Assembly (NCBI GenBank): GCA_922989275.2
Contig: OV277870.1
Span: 31,020,742-31,084,741 of the forward strand
Reading direction: 5' to 3'
DNA: 64,000 nt
Source of the DNA: Gari tellinella
Lineage: Eukaryota > Mollusca > Bivalvia > Cardiida > Psammobiidae
The first letter of the stretch is position 1. The number at the start of each line of letters is the position of its first letter. Below are positions 10,666 through 20,158 of the stretch, one piece after another. The notes beneath the pieces are model-generated. The model saw only the letters and a program-made list of their open reading frames with translations, was not told the DNA's origin and searched no databases. A program made the position numbers and the translations under genes.

Positions 10666-11879
10666 TACAACCTTCGGTGACATAATAAAGGGGTAGCATA
10701 ATAAACCTAGGTGTATCTGTACAGTAGCAAGTGTATCTGTATAGAAGCTGTATGAATACACCGAAACTATTTTATTTTCATTACTTAAAGCAAATAGCAG
10801 AAAATGTGGTTTTTTAGAGGCAAAATCACCATTAATATGTTTAATAACGATTAAGAATACACAAAAAATATATAAATTATTTACAAATAACTTTTATGCA
10901 CATTTTCGTTATAAATTCGCGTACTGTGGCGTTATTTGACGGAATTTGATCAAGTAAAAAGTAGATATTGATAAGTAGATCATTTCTCAAGGACACCACA
11001 AGAGAATACCGGTGATCTAGTCGAGTTAAACAGCAGTTTAAGTTGAGAGTTTAGACCACACGTTCGATCCCCGTTGTAAATTTTGTCTTTATATATACGG
11101 TAGCCTAATAGAAGGCTAGTAAAAAAAACAAATTTTTTTTCATAGGTCTAGATCTATGTGTAAAATTTTCAACATAATCATTGCATGGGATGTAGACTTT
11201 GAATCTGAGTGGTCAGAAAAGAAAGTGTTCCAAAGCAATCCACGACCTTGACGAGTAACGCGAAAACTGGTGACAATTTCCAGTCATTGGGGGGGGGGGG
11301 GTTAATCTTAACTTCTGAGTTGAAGGGTAAAATTTAGCCCATATGAGTTAGAATGTTTAACTTGTCAAATTCGAATCGACTTACTTTCCAATTTTATTGC
11401 CATCTTCCATTCTAAGCGTTTTGTTGTGTCATGTTTCTTTTTCGGTAAGATTAACTTAGCGCAGATCGGCTGAGAGCGGTTATCATTCTTTTGTTTGTCA
11501 GAAATTAAGTGAACCTTGTCAAATTTAATATGAGTGCAAATTTGAAAGGTCTAAATCATTCAGTGACGGGATAAATCGAATAATACAAGAGGGAGGCCTA
11601 TTCTGCTCAAGGGGAAACCAGTCAGCGCTCGGTAAACCTTGAGCTAAATGGTTTCTCCACACCCTTAATAAACCCCTCCTATCTCAAGCAATGACATATT
11701 ATTCTCTATATACCCATTGTAAACGGTATATTCTGATATGACACCGAGTACAAGAGGTTAAAATGTGAAACAAAATCCTCAATACTCAAAGAACACGATA
11801 CTTTTTATATTAAATCCTTGAGGCAGTATGCCTGACTAACGATTGCCAACAGCAACGTAACGCCGCGCTTATTTAAAAC
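10666..11879. other. Unassigned AT-rich DNA with a G-run and a tRNA-like relic
   Basis: Contains a homopolymer G run near 11,288-11,300 and a B-box-like ACGTTCGATCCCCGT (11,061-11,075) preceded by GGTGATCTAGTCGAGTTAAA. The latter may be a decayed tRNA-derived SINE head. No coding region was supported. Confidence 0.35.
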
Positions 11880-12975
11880 ATAGCAATCAACCAAACAATA
11901 AGTGTACCATTTAACCAAGCAGCCATCAACCCTATTTGTCAACCAACAAACGAGAAAACCATCATCCCTTTCAACCAACAAACACACCACTCAACAACCA
12001 ACCAACCAATCACTTGATCATTCATTCAGTAAGTCCATCAACAAAACAATACTGAACAATACAGTCAGTCAGCCAATAAACTAACGAATGAGCCAACCAA
12101 CAAACAAACCAATAATTTGACATATATTCTGTCAGTCAGTTAGTCAACCAACACAACCATCCGGACAGTCAGTCAACTAACCAGTCACTTAACCATGCGG
12201 ACAGTCAGTCAACACACCAAAACTTCACTTAACCATTCGGCCAGTCGGTCCACAAACCAACCAATCATTTAACCATCCGGCAAGTCAGTCAACAAACCAA
12301 CATATGACTTAACCATTTTGACAGTCATTCAGTTAACCGACCAACCAATCACTTAAGCATCATGCTAGTCAGTCAGTCAACAAATCACTTAACCATCCGG
12401 ATAGTCAACCAACAACAAAACAATCACTTCACCACCAGGACAGTCAGTCAACCAACCAACCAATCACTTAACCATCCGGCAAGTCAGTCAACAAACCAAC
12501 AAATGACTTAACCATCTTGACAGTCAGTCAGTTAACCGACCAACCAATCACTTAACCATCATGCTAGTACGTCAGTCAACAAATCACTTACCGGTAACCC
12601 TCCGGATAGTCAATCAACAACAAACCAATCACTTAACCATCAGGACAGTCAGTAAACCAACCAACCAATCACTTAACCATCCGGCTAGTCAGTTAATTAG
12701 CCAACCAACCAATCACTTAATCATCCGCACAATCAGTCAGTTAATCAATCACTTAACCATCCGGACAGTCAACCAACCAACCAATCACTTTACTTTCCGA
12801 CCAGTCTGTCAGTCAATCAACCAACAAATCACTTAACCATCTGGCCAGTCAGTCACTCTACAAACTAACAAATCACTTAACCATCTGGCCAGTCAGTCAG
12901 TCAACCAAGCAACCAATCTCTTAACCATCCGTCCAGCGAGTCAGTCAACAAACCAACCAACAACAAATTAGTCAT
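11880..12975 (+). repeat. ~36-44 bp minisatellite (AACCAATCACTTAACCATCC)
   Basis: About 25 imperfect copies built from CAACCAACCAATCACTTAAC + CATCCGGACAGTCAGT. Length varies through gain or loss of CAAC and CAGT words. The left part (11,880-12,120) is degenerate. Short open frames rich in NQPTNHL come from the repeat and are not genes. Confidence 0.9.
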
Positions 12976-13017
12976 GAGCTTCCCAATTGCTTTTCGAACC
13001 AAGTAAACCTTGGTTTG

Positions 13018-13231
13018 TTAACCCTTAGCCTGCCACTCACGACTATAGCTCCATATGCAAACAGCTTGGATCCGGATGAGACGCCGAGTAACTCCGCGTC
13101 ACATCCGGATCCAAGCTGTTTGACACTCGGACAACATTTTCAGCAATTTTGAGCAACTTTGAAGCACTTTGAAACTTGAAGCAGACGAGAAATATAGCAG
13201 GCGACAATTTATTTGGCGGGCTAAGGGTTAA
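13018..13231. mobile_element. 214 bp hairpin MITE
   Basis: Termini are TTAACCCTTAGCCTGCCA and TGGCGGGCTAAGGGTTAA (17 of 18 matched). An internal hairpin at 13,058-13,122 has arms CAAACAGCTTGGATCCGG and its complement, separated by a GAGACGCCGAGTAACTCCGC-type loop. The same hairpin family is in every 5S unit (for example 50,384-50,448) and occurs as relics near 20,925, 26,570, 27,785, 32,460 and 33,090. Confidence 0.75.
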
Positions 13232-13567
13232 AAATGAAATAAACACATTGATCTGTTTTAAAAAGGTTAATATGACAAATGTGTTTTTTCTGGTGAGATA
13301 TAAGCTATTCAAAACAAAATCACGCAGTTTCCTGTTGCATTTCGATCAGTGCGTAATTTATATATGCATTTATAGTTGTGCGTAAGACAACTTATTAATT
13401 GAGAAATGTAACATGCTGGGTTTTTTTTTTAAAACTAATTGAGAATTATATGAAAAAAAACCATTACTCAGTTGTACAAAATGAATAAATACAAATAGGA
13501 AAATATCAACAACTATTTGAACAATTTATTTAGAAAGGAAATTATAAGCATTTGTGCACTTGAAATA

Positions 13568-13930
13568 TGCACCGGCGGATGTAGAACAGTGGTGACACGT
13601 TGGACTACGGTACCAGGGGTCGTGAGTTCGATCCCCCGCCTGACCAGCGATTTGACTAGGGGATTTTTCCGAATCCCCGATGATGTACAGGAATGTTCTT
13701 GAGCATGATATGTACTGCGAATTGCTCCTCTCTACCCATTGATTAAAATGGGTACCTGTGAAGGGTCTGAGCGGTACTACGGCTGTCTACGCGCCATATG
13801 TCAGCAGTGCTCAATATTGTAGGCAAGATGGCTCAATGATCAGGGGAGTAAACGTCGTACAGCAGGCTGAGTGGTCATTCGGACTGAAAGTAGACTATTA
13901 CTTGGTATATCATTATTTATTATTATCTGA
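13568..13930 (+). mobile_element. tRNA-derived SINE
   Basis: The head has an A-box-like GATGTAGAACAGTGGTGACA and a B-box GAGTTCGATCCCC (13,623-13,635), spaced as in a tRNA, with a tRNA-like middle GTTGGACTACGGTACCAG. The body follows (CTCTACCCATTGATTAAAAT and onward) and fades into AT-rich sequence near 13,910-13,930. It is an RNA polymerase III retroposon; the specific family was not identified. The short frames across it are incidental. Confidence 0.7.
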
Positions 13931-13974
13931 AACAAGAACTTTTTCACAATAAGTGGCAGATGCCCCAAGCGTTT

Positions 13975-14800
13975 GTTGATACTGAAAAGCATTTTCTTGT
14001 TTGCAGACCTCAAAATAGACTAGTACACAAACTTTGAAAAATGGTTGACACAATTTCGTCCTCCCAAGATTACCCGCACGCCTAACTTGGTATCTTTAAC
14101 TAGTGTGGTATAGACAATATAATTTGAACAAGGTTTTTTCTATGAACAAGATCAAAAGTGAAAATGGTATGTAAACATTTGCGTGGTCAAATGTACTCAG
14201 GCACCAACGTTGGTATCCCTAGCTGATGATGTATGTTCTTGTTAAGCTTTTATATCTAAAAACTGAAGTTCAAAGCCGATGTCAGAGGTATTGTGAAATT
14301 ATAATGGAACTGTATACTCTACCATACAAATGTGTAATCACACACACATAATGGCAAACTTAGACAAAATAGTGTAAATAACATGCTGTAGAATTCTTTT
14401 TTCAAAAATTGAATTCAAAGTTTCCAAACTCCATATACCATACATCAGCTATGGATACCCTGACATAAACTTTGATATCCCTTGTTGATGTGATTTAGGA
14501 AACATGCTCCAAACAAGTATATTCTATGATAAATCTTCTAACTCTACCATTTGATATATCTAACAGCTGAACAAATATCTTTCCTGTAAATGGTGTCGAA
14601 GATCAAGGTCACAGTGACCTGAAAATATTATAGAGCACCGCGCATTCAAAATATGTACTCATAAAATAACTTTGGCATCACTAGTTGGTTAGGTATATAG
14701 GAAAACGATCCGGTGATGAGATCAAAAACGGACTGACGGACGGACAAACACACAAAGTTCAATCATTGTTCGCGTCAAAGCTAACTTTGGGGGGCTTTAA
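13975..14800 (+). repeat. Interspersed repeat with AGGTCAnnnTGACCT and GACGGACGGAC tail
   Basis: Contains AGGTCACAGTGACCT at 14,606-14,620 and GGACTGACGGACGGACAAAC near 14,730-14,750, then a terminal AACTTTGGGGGGCTTT. Several internal segments echo each other (CTTTGATATCCC, ACTTTGGCATCAC, AACGTTGGTATCCC), suggesting older internal duplication. The internal structure resembles the element at 37,141-37,768. No reading frame is preserved. Confidence 0.6.
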
Positions 14801-15040
14801 AATAGATGTTTATTAGGCGTATATAGTTTAAACGTGTCTTGTAATGTCAATACATAATGATTAGGTCGAGTATAAATCTCTTTTTCTAGCCAAACGAAAC
14901 GAACATATAATTCGCTGCACTGCCTTATAACAAGTTCATTGGTTTTTTTGGAAACGGTTTGGAACATGACAAAACATTTTGAAACTCATTTCAATATTTT
15001 GTAAGTAGAAACAACTAAAACATATTTTTGAGAAGCAATG
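14801..15040. other. Unique flank left of the Polinton
   Basis: AT-rich sequence with no recognised feature. It ends in the left copy of the 6 bp target duplication. Confidence 0.4.
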
Positions 15041-15046
15041 AACAAT
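15041..15046. repeat. Left target-site duplication AACAAT
   Basis: AACAAT immediately before the left terminal inverted repeat; an identical copy is at 20,153-20,158. A 6 bp duplication is the Polinton/Maverick hallmark. Confidence 0.9.
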
Positions 15047-15199
15047 AGTAGTAAGTATGCGACTTCACTTCCAAACAAACTTTGCAAACAAACTTGACCT
15101 ACATGTGTACAGGCAGGCATTACAATATTATAGTAACTTATTCGCATATAGGCCCATACAAGCTTATGACAGTATGACTGTCTTATTATAGCCGCCAAT
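15047..15199 (+). repeat. Polinton left terminal inverted repeat
   Basis: Pairs with 20,001-20,152. Conserved blocks include ACTTCACTTCCAAACAAACT, ACCTACATGTGTACAGGCAG and AACTTATTCGCATATAGG. About a dozen differences between the arms. A TATA-like sequence begins 18 bp inside the inner edge. Confidence 0.9.
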
Positions 15200-15216
15200 G
15201 AAATCATAGTCGATAG

Positions 15217-15224
15217 TATAAAAG
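15217..15224 (+). promoter_or_regulatory. TATA-like box of the first Polinton gene
   Basis: TATAAAAG just inside the left terminal repeat and about 100 bp upstream of the first PC4-like coding remnant. A second TATAAAAG occurs at 15,332-15,339 but overlaps that coding remnant, so the first is the better candidate. Confidence 0.4.
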
Positions 15225-15289
15225 AACGCATCGCCTCGCTGACCATTATTCTTACGCCGAGAAATCACACCAGCTAGAAGACCGTTTAC

Positions 15290-15704
15290 AGAGCAACCCT
15301 GGGTAATGACAGATACCTGGAAATAATCGAATATAAAAGAGCCACGTATTGATATCAGAGAATTGCAGGGCGAGAAACCTACCAAGAAAGGTATTAGTCT
15401 AACTCTAATGCGATGGAAAAATGTAACAGATGCCATTGAATACGCAGATCAAGCATTGGAGAACAATCAAGCCTATAGCGGACACCTCGGAGGAAACGTT
15501 TACGTCAACGTTAGGGCTGCAAACGTGTGTGTTGATATCAGACAATTTTGGAAACCCGAGGACGAAGTGGTACCCACGAGAAAGGGTTTGTGTATGAGAC
15601 CAGGTGAATACAAACGTATAAAGGAACTGATACCAGAAGTAGGACGAGAACTACCCGAGTATGCAGAGCGACCACATGAATCAAGTAGGCGCTTTACAAT
15701 GTAG
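15290..15704 (+). pseudogene. Tandem PC4/p15-like single-stranded-DNA-binding protein, broken
   Basis: Two PC4-like (transcriptional coactivator p15) units lie in a row. The second, about 15,480-15,660, is intact in frame: a strand segment NVYVNVRAANVCVDIRQFW, then the family signature P-T-R-K-G and a helix ending KRIKELIPEVG. The first is divided between frames: a strand-like segment around 15,303-15,347 in one frame, then IDIRE...KPTKKGISLTLMRW (about 15,348-15,425) in the frame of the second domain. The frame change is near 15,347-15,350, and the only ATG in the downstream frame before domain two is at 15,408. PC4 proteins bind single-stranded DNA and modulate transcription or replication; a role in this element is inferred. 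It is followed directly by the CARD-RING gene (3 bp between its stop and that ATG). The family call rests on the aligned D-I-R and P-T-K/R-K-G motifs in both units. Confidence 0.75.
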
Positions 15705-15707
15705 TGA

Positions 15708-16345
15708 ATGCAACCCGAACGATTTTCAAAATTGGTAATCGATACATTATATAGAGAGTGTTTAAAAAGACGTCGACTGTCATCATCATCAATGGAAGAC
15801 ATTCACAGAACGGCTATCAGGAATTCATGGACTACTCTGATCAACGCAATGATCAGCGAACAAACCTCCAATATCGTAGACTATTTGTGCAAAATAAAAT
15901 ATTGACAATGGGTATGAGAGAAGCTATCGAATGTGAAAGAACTACTTCGAACAAGAACCGGAAACTGCTCAGTATTTTGCAAAAAAGAGGTCCTTACGCC
16001 TTTGAAATGTTTGTGGAAGCTCATTTAAAAATTGATCTAAATGATTTAGCCAATATTCTGTTGTCCAATGTTAACGAAACGCCTTTTACAAGAATGATCG
16101 CTCCAATTAGTATAACATCATCTGCTACTGCAGAGCTACCAATGACTCCCCTGGTTTCACCAGGTCCATCTGCTCAACAGGACGATTTTACAGCGTGTAA
16201 TATTTGCATGAACGATAGACTTGCAGTGGCATTGACCCCGTGTGGACACACTCTATGTTCATCTTGCGGTGACAGATTTTTAAGAGAAGGCACCTGTTGT
16301 TTTTGTAAACAGACTGTCACAAACGTTATCCGTATTTTTATTTAA
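15708..16345 (+). pseudogene. CARD-RING protein gene, one frameshift
   Basis: Two overlapping frames carry one apparent gene. The upstream frame starts with ATG at 15,708 and runs to a stop at 15,903-15,905 (65 residues). It holds the first helices of a CARD-like death-fold domain (TLINAMISEQTSNIVDYLC). The downstream frame continues the same fold (ILTMGMREAIECE... then LLSILQKRGPYAFEMFVEA) and is open to the stop at 16,343-16,345. The break lies at the A-rich stretch around 15,888-15,900, consistent with a one-base loss. After a Ser/Pro-rich linker the C-terminus is a C3HC4 RING finger (CNIC, CGH, CSSC, CFC; 16,196-16,330) with a short hydrophobic tail RIFI, as in inhibitor-of-apoptosis RINGs. 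There is no BIR domain. CARD plus RING suggests an E3 ligase acting on a death-domain pathway; that function is inferred. The alternative that both halves were separate genes is unlikely because the fold spans the break. Confidence 0.75.
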
Positions 16346-16434
16346 TGGACAATGATCCATTCAAGACATATGTATAACATGTACTTCATTGTATCATAAA
16401 TATATAAAACGCTTATGTATATGCATTAATAAAA

Positions 16435-16612
16435 ATTGCTACCTGGAAAAACTATTTGTCTGCTTTACACTTTAATCCTCAAACCCCTGCTAGTTTCCTC
16501 GGTCCCGAAAAGTTATACCAGCTGGTAAAGGGAAGTTTAAGATTGGTAGATACCGTATTCGAAAATGGTTACAAGCCAAGGAACCATATTCTTTGACAAA
16601 CACAATATTTCA
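16435..16612 (+). pseudogene. Polinton integrase N-terminal fragment
   Basis: In one frame the sequence reads SFLGPEKLYQLVKG (around 16,480-16,530) with upstream WKNYL and NPQTPASF. In a second frame, from about 16,536, it reads RIRKWLQAKEPYSLT. Both motifs are typical of the region that precedes the zinc-binding and catalytic domains of Polinton/retroviral-type integrases. A frame break lies between about 16,525 and 16,536, and the first frame stops at 16,594-16,596. No in-frame ATG was seen. Similarity ends near 16,610 and the DDE catalytic core is absent, so this is a deletion remnant. The deletion junction is presumably between here and the (GGA)n tract. Confidence 0.7.
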
Positions 16613-16650
16613 GATATATATCACCACACCATCACATCCGTTAAGTAATT

Positions 16651-16757
16651 GAAGAGGAAGGGAGGTGGAGGGAGGAGGAGGGGAGGAGGAGAAGGGAGGA
16701 GAAGGGAGGAGGAGGAGAGGAGGAGGAGGAGGAGGGAGGAGGAGGGAGGAGGAGGAG
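16651..16757 (+). repeat. (GGA)n-rich purine tract
   Basis: About 100 bp of GGAGGA/GGGA repeats with no interruption by pyrimidines on the plus strand apart from one T near the start. It lies where the integrase core should have been and may mark the internal deletion junction. It has triplex and G-quadruplex potential. Confidence 0.85.
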
Positions 16758-16939
16758 TAAGAATACATTTGCAAAGCACATAAGAATGACTTAACAGCTT
16801 AGTATTTGTAATCATGAAGCGCTGCAGTAAATGTTCCCTTACTTTCTCTAGATATGACAACATGGTGAGACATTAACTTAATGTCCACGGCACCGATACA
16901 ATCGATCATACACTAGTTCTACCACCAACGTCTAAACAA

Positions 16940-17948
16940 ATGACCTTTCAACATCCCTTTTCTATGGTAGTGTCGGGACCCAGCGGTAGCGGGAAAACTC
17001 ATTGGACTAGACAACTGTTGAATTCCTCCCTCATTCAGCCTTACCCTCAGATAATTATCTGGTGCTACGGACAATGGCAACCTCCTTACGACACACTGAA
17101 GCGTATCATACCATCGATGGAATTTATACGAGGTATCCCAGAGCATCTGGATGATTCCCAGTATATCGATGGTAGTAAAAGGACCCTTCTAGTGTTTGAC
17201 GACTTAATGACTGAAGCTAAGTGTGACCAGAGAATAGCAGGTCTCTTTACCAAAGGCAGCCACCACAAGAACTATATCGATCGTTTATCTGACTCAAAAT
17301 TTATTTCCTCAAGGCAAAGGTTGCAGGGACATTGCCTTAAACACGCAGTATTTGGTTTTATTTAATAATCCCATCGACAGACAACAAGTAGCCACATAGG
17401 CAAGACGGATTTACCCTTCATCCCATGTAGCTTTCATGAAGCGATTTGAACAGACGACGTTTTACCCTCACGGTTACTTTGTAATAGACTTGAAACTGAA
17501 TACCCCGGAACCAGACCGTTTGCGAGATAACATTTTTGGGGTAAACAAGAGAAAGCGATTGGACGATGAATACGAAAGAGCGACTGACATCTATAATGAG
17601 TTGCCATATGGAGTTGAAATAGAGAGTGAGGAAGACAATGACAGTCATCACGGTTCCATTGATGATTGGAGTGACGATACGGGACGACCTGGCCATCGTA
17701 AAGAAGTAGAGCTGAGCGAGGAGCGTCCTGACATATGGAACAACAGGTTTAAAATTCCTCTGAGAGAATATCACGCAGATCGATTAAAGGCTACAGTGAA
17801 CGACATTGTAACGCGTGGTTACACACTAGATAGAGCTGTCAATGATGAGCTTCCCTCTCTCAGAAAGGCATTGAGAAACATGTACACCAGATTTCTTATC
17901 GATTTCCACGAGTTAAGAGGTGATCCGGTACAACGACATGTTTTATAA
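16940..17948 (+). pseudogene. Polinton packaging ATPase (FtsK/HerA type), frameshift plus stop
   Basis: ATG at 16,940 opens a frame with Walker A GPSGSGKT (residues 13-20), the spacing typical of this family (IIIWCYGQWQPPY), Walker B LLVFDDLM (residues 87-94) and the FTKGSHH motif (residues 109-115). At about 17,275-17,285 the family sequence moves to another frame (one extra base), and in that frame TAG at 17,397-17,399 interrupts it. The rest, from an in-frame ATG at 17,436, is open to 17,948 (170 residues) and carries the ATPase C-terminus, then an acidic middle (SEEDNDSHHGSIDDWSDD) and a helical tail. In Polintons and related viruses this enzyme pumps DNA into capsids. Capsid genes are absent here, so the remnant has no obvious partner within the element. 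Two independent lesions make it a confident pseudogene. Confidence 0.85.
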
Positions 17949-17957
17949 TCGGCCAAA

Positions 17958-18119
17958 ATGTTCAGGCTACAGCATTCAATGAATGTCAAAGAGTCTATAC
18001 GTCAAGCGGTTAAACTGAGAAAAGATTTGTTTGATGAGGTATGGTCTGATCAGGTCATTTCCGAAGAGGATGAGATGACCGAAAATGAAGATAATTCATC
18101 GACCGAAGACACAGTATAA
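17958..18119 (+). CDS. Small acidic ORF downstream of the ATPase, unknown function
   Basis: ATG at 17,958, 53 residues, 9 bp after the ATPase stop. It starts MFRLQHSMNVKESIRQ, with a predicted basic helix, and ends in an acidic Ser/Thr-rich tail (SEEDEMTENEDNSSTEDTV). The tight spacing and strand suggest it was co-transcribed with the ATPase. It is not assigned to a known family. It may be the N-terminal part of a longer protein continuing in the overlapping frame described next. Confidence 0.45.
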   Translation: MFRLQHSMNVKESIRQAVKLRKDLFDEVWSDQVISEEDEMTENEDNSSTEDTV

Positions 18120-18341
18120 GAATAACTCTCCTCAAACGCCTACAGTCGAGTTAATAACTCCGGTAGCTCAAGCGATCGAAATTGCAAAGTCCAGACAAAA
18201 TTCTATAACCCATAGGAAGGACAGAACTGCTTTTCAAGAGCAGGGTATGACGGGAACGGGCACTTTGAACTGGAGCAACTACTAAAGCGAATAACGAAGC
18301 TGAACCTTAAAGAAGAGTTAGCGCCAGAGCGTGAGAATTAA
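18085..18341 (+). pseudogene. Degraded ORF pair at the end of the Polinton gene row
   Basis: A frame from ATG 18,085 to 18,285 (66 residues, containing TPTVELITPVAQAIEIA) overlaps the previous ORF by 35 bp. A different frame becomes coding-like at about 18,246 and runs to TAA at 18,339-18,341 (HFELEQLLKRITKLNLKEEL). The switch of coding character between frames suggests a frameshift in what was once a single C-terminal region. No family was recognised. Confidence 0.4.
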
Positions 18342-18543
18342 AAGGACATAATGCGAGAAATATTGGACAAGAAAGTGTAAATAACTGTAAACACGTCGAA
18401 ATAGCAGCGAATGTATATAGTTTGATATTCTTGATTAAGACTTTAAATGCCATTTAATAGTTACGTTTACACGATATATGTCCTGAGTTTACCGAAATAA
18501 ACATTACAAGTACACGTTTGTTGGGTGATTTGTTCTACTACCT

Positions 18544-18577
<34 letters not shown>

Positions 18578-19494
18578 CAGACAGAGAGAGACAGAGAGAG
18601 ACAGAGACAGAGACAACACACGGTCTCGATTAACGAGGGCACTCGACTTTCTCATACTTGGAATAAATACATTTGCTTGTGTCTTTGTTGTTGTTTTTAA
18701 AATATAAAAATTCAATAAACTAACTCATTGATGTCAGAATTATGGTATTTGGGCCTGGCACTTTCTTTGATCAAGATATATCCAGTAACGCGGCGCCTAA
18801 TCAGGATCCAATGCGTTTACGCTAAAACTATTATCTCCATTGTACCCAGTTTGAAGCCTGATCCGGGTAACCCGGCGTCTGATTAGGTCGACAATGTTAA
18901 GCAGTAGCGAGGGATAAAGGTTTTTAAAAAAGACTGTGTAGTAGGTTTATCATGATAAGCAGACGACACTTTACTCATAATTAGTTCCAGCAGACGACAG
19001 TCGTACTTTACAATAAGGTTTTAAAAAGCAACTTACTGTACGTTGTTGATCCCTGAATTACTCTATTCCAAATTTTCTGAATGGTCATTTTGGTTGGCGC
19101 TTATTGTTAATGTCAGCAGTCGTCACTTTCAAATGGACGAAAATAGTGCTGATTTAATCAAAGGTTATATAGAGCTGGCTCAAGCAGGCGGCTTTTCTGT
19201 CAGTCGTATCTTGTAGTCTGGGTCTACTTTGTTTGTACATGTGTAGTGGTGAGTTAAATATATTTGATTCTGCTGCTGTTATTAATACATGTACTTCTAC
19301 TCGTACAACTGCTGATGTTAATATTGTTGTACCGTTGTAATCAGGTTTAAATTCAGAAATCACAGCGATTGACAGTTTATTTGGCCTGCGGTGCAAATAG
19401 ACTCATCTATGAAAGCAGTCACTTGTACAAACTGTCGTCCGCTTATCGTTACTATAATACCTCTGCTCTTAGTGACGTGTGTTTACGTATACAC

Positions 19495-19525
<31 letters not shown>

Positions 19526-20000
19526 CAGTGCAGACCCCTGTAGGTTAGAGAAAGACAATTCCGAACCGCTGTAATCTGTTTAACGCTTGATATACGCACT
19601 GTAAATTAACGGTTAAATCGGGTTGTTACTGTATATAAGTACTTATATGCGCCTGTCATTTATCTCACTCTAAAAAAAGCGCTGATGGTATAGCTGCTTA
19701 GGGACTGTTACTACAGTTATTTTGCGTGTGACGCGAGAAAGATATACAGTCAGTCCTGTGTAAAACGCTGTAATGCTATGTTTACTTAACGGATCTGAAA
19801 TAGTGTATCCATTCTGGTTAAAAAGCTTTATAGTTAAGAATGCATTACGGTTTACTGATATTGGCGGATCATTGGAATAAATAGACTGTCTGTGATAAGC
19901 ATCGTTATTCTAGTGAGGACGGTCTTAAAGACGACTGTGTAGACCTGCAAGGCCCTTTTTAATGCCATTTAGCTCTTTTTGAAAGTAGGTCAAATATTTG
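18342..20000. other. Non-coding right interior of the Polinton
   Basis: About 1.65 kb without coding signal. It holds a (GA)n tract, a (CA)n tract at about 19,499-19,526 and a hairpin-family relic near 18,855-18,890 (GATCCGGGTAACCCGGCGTC). Two near-repeats lie at 18,960-19,010 (GCAGACGACA words). It may be acquired or host sequence retained after loss of the genes that normally fill a Polinton. Confidence 0.5.
18544..18614 (+). repeat. (GA)n microsatellite with GACA interruptions
   Basis: GAGAGA run followed by GACAGAGA words. It lies inside the Polinton. Confidence 0.95.
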
Positions 20001-20152
20001 CCATGGCGGTTATAATTAGACAGTATACTGTCATAAGTTTGTATTAGCCTATATGCGAATAAGTTACTATAAATAGTAATGTCTGCCTGTACACATGTAG
20101 GTCAAGTTTGTTTGCAAAGTTTGTTTGGAAGTGAAGTCACATACTTACTACT
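20001..20152 (-). repeat. Polinton right terminal inverted repeat
   Basis: Reverse-complement match to 15,047-15,199, ending CATACTTACTACT. The inner edge is at CCATGGCGG near 20,001-20,009. Confidence 0.9.
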
Positions 20153-20158
20153 AACAAT
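20153..20158. repeat. Right target-site duplication AACAAT
   Basis: Identical to 15,041-15,046. Confidence 0.9.

Larger units (their letters stand above)
15047..20152 (+). mobile_element. Internally deleted Polinton/Maverick, 5,106 bp
   Basis: The element begins AGTAGTAAGTATG and ends with the complement CATACTTACTACT. It has ~153 bp inverted repeats and an exact 6 bp target duplication. Autonomous Polintons are usually about 15-20 kb and encode a protein-primed DNA polymerase, integrase, protease, capsid proteins and a packaging ATPase. Here only tandem PC4-like domains, a CARD-RING gene, an integrase N-terminal fragment, the ATPase and small acidic ORFs are seen, all on the plus strand. 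Polymerase, integrase core, protease and capsid genes are missing. Frameshifts, stops and roughly 8% divergence between the two terminal repeats indicate an old, inactive insertion that could at most have moved in trans. Confidence 0.88.

Noticed and set aside
11902..12836. NQPTNHL-rich proteins
   Set aside because: Translations of the ~40 bp minisatellite; not conserved between repeat copies as a frame.
13176..13385. Possible 69-residue gene near the hairpin MITE
   Set aside because: Begins inside the MITE and shows no domain; AT-rich chance frame.
18518..18715. Small Arg-Glu or Ser-Leu repeat proteins
   Set aside because: Translations of the (GA)n tract.
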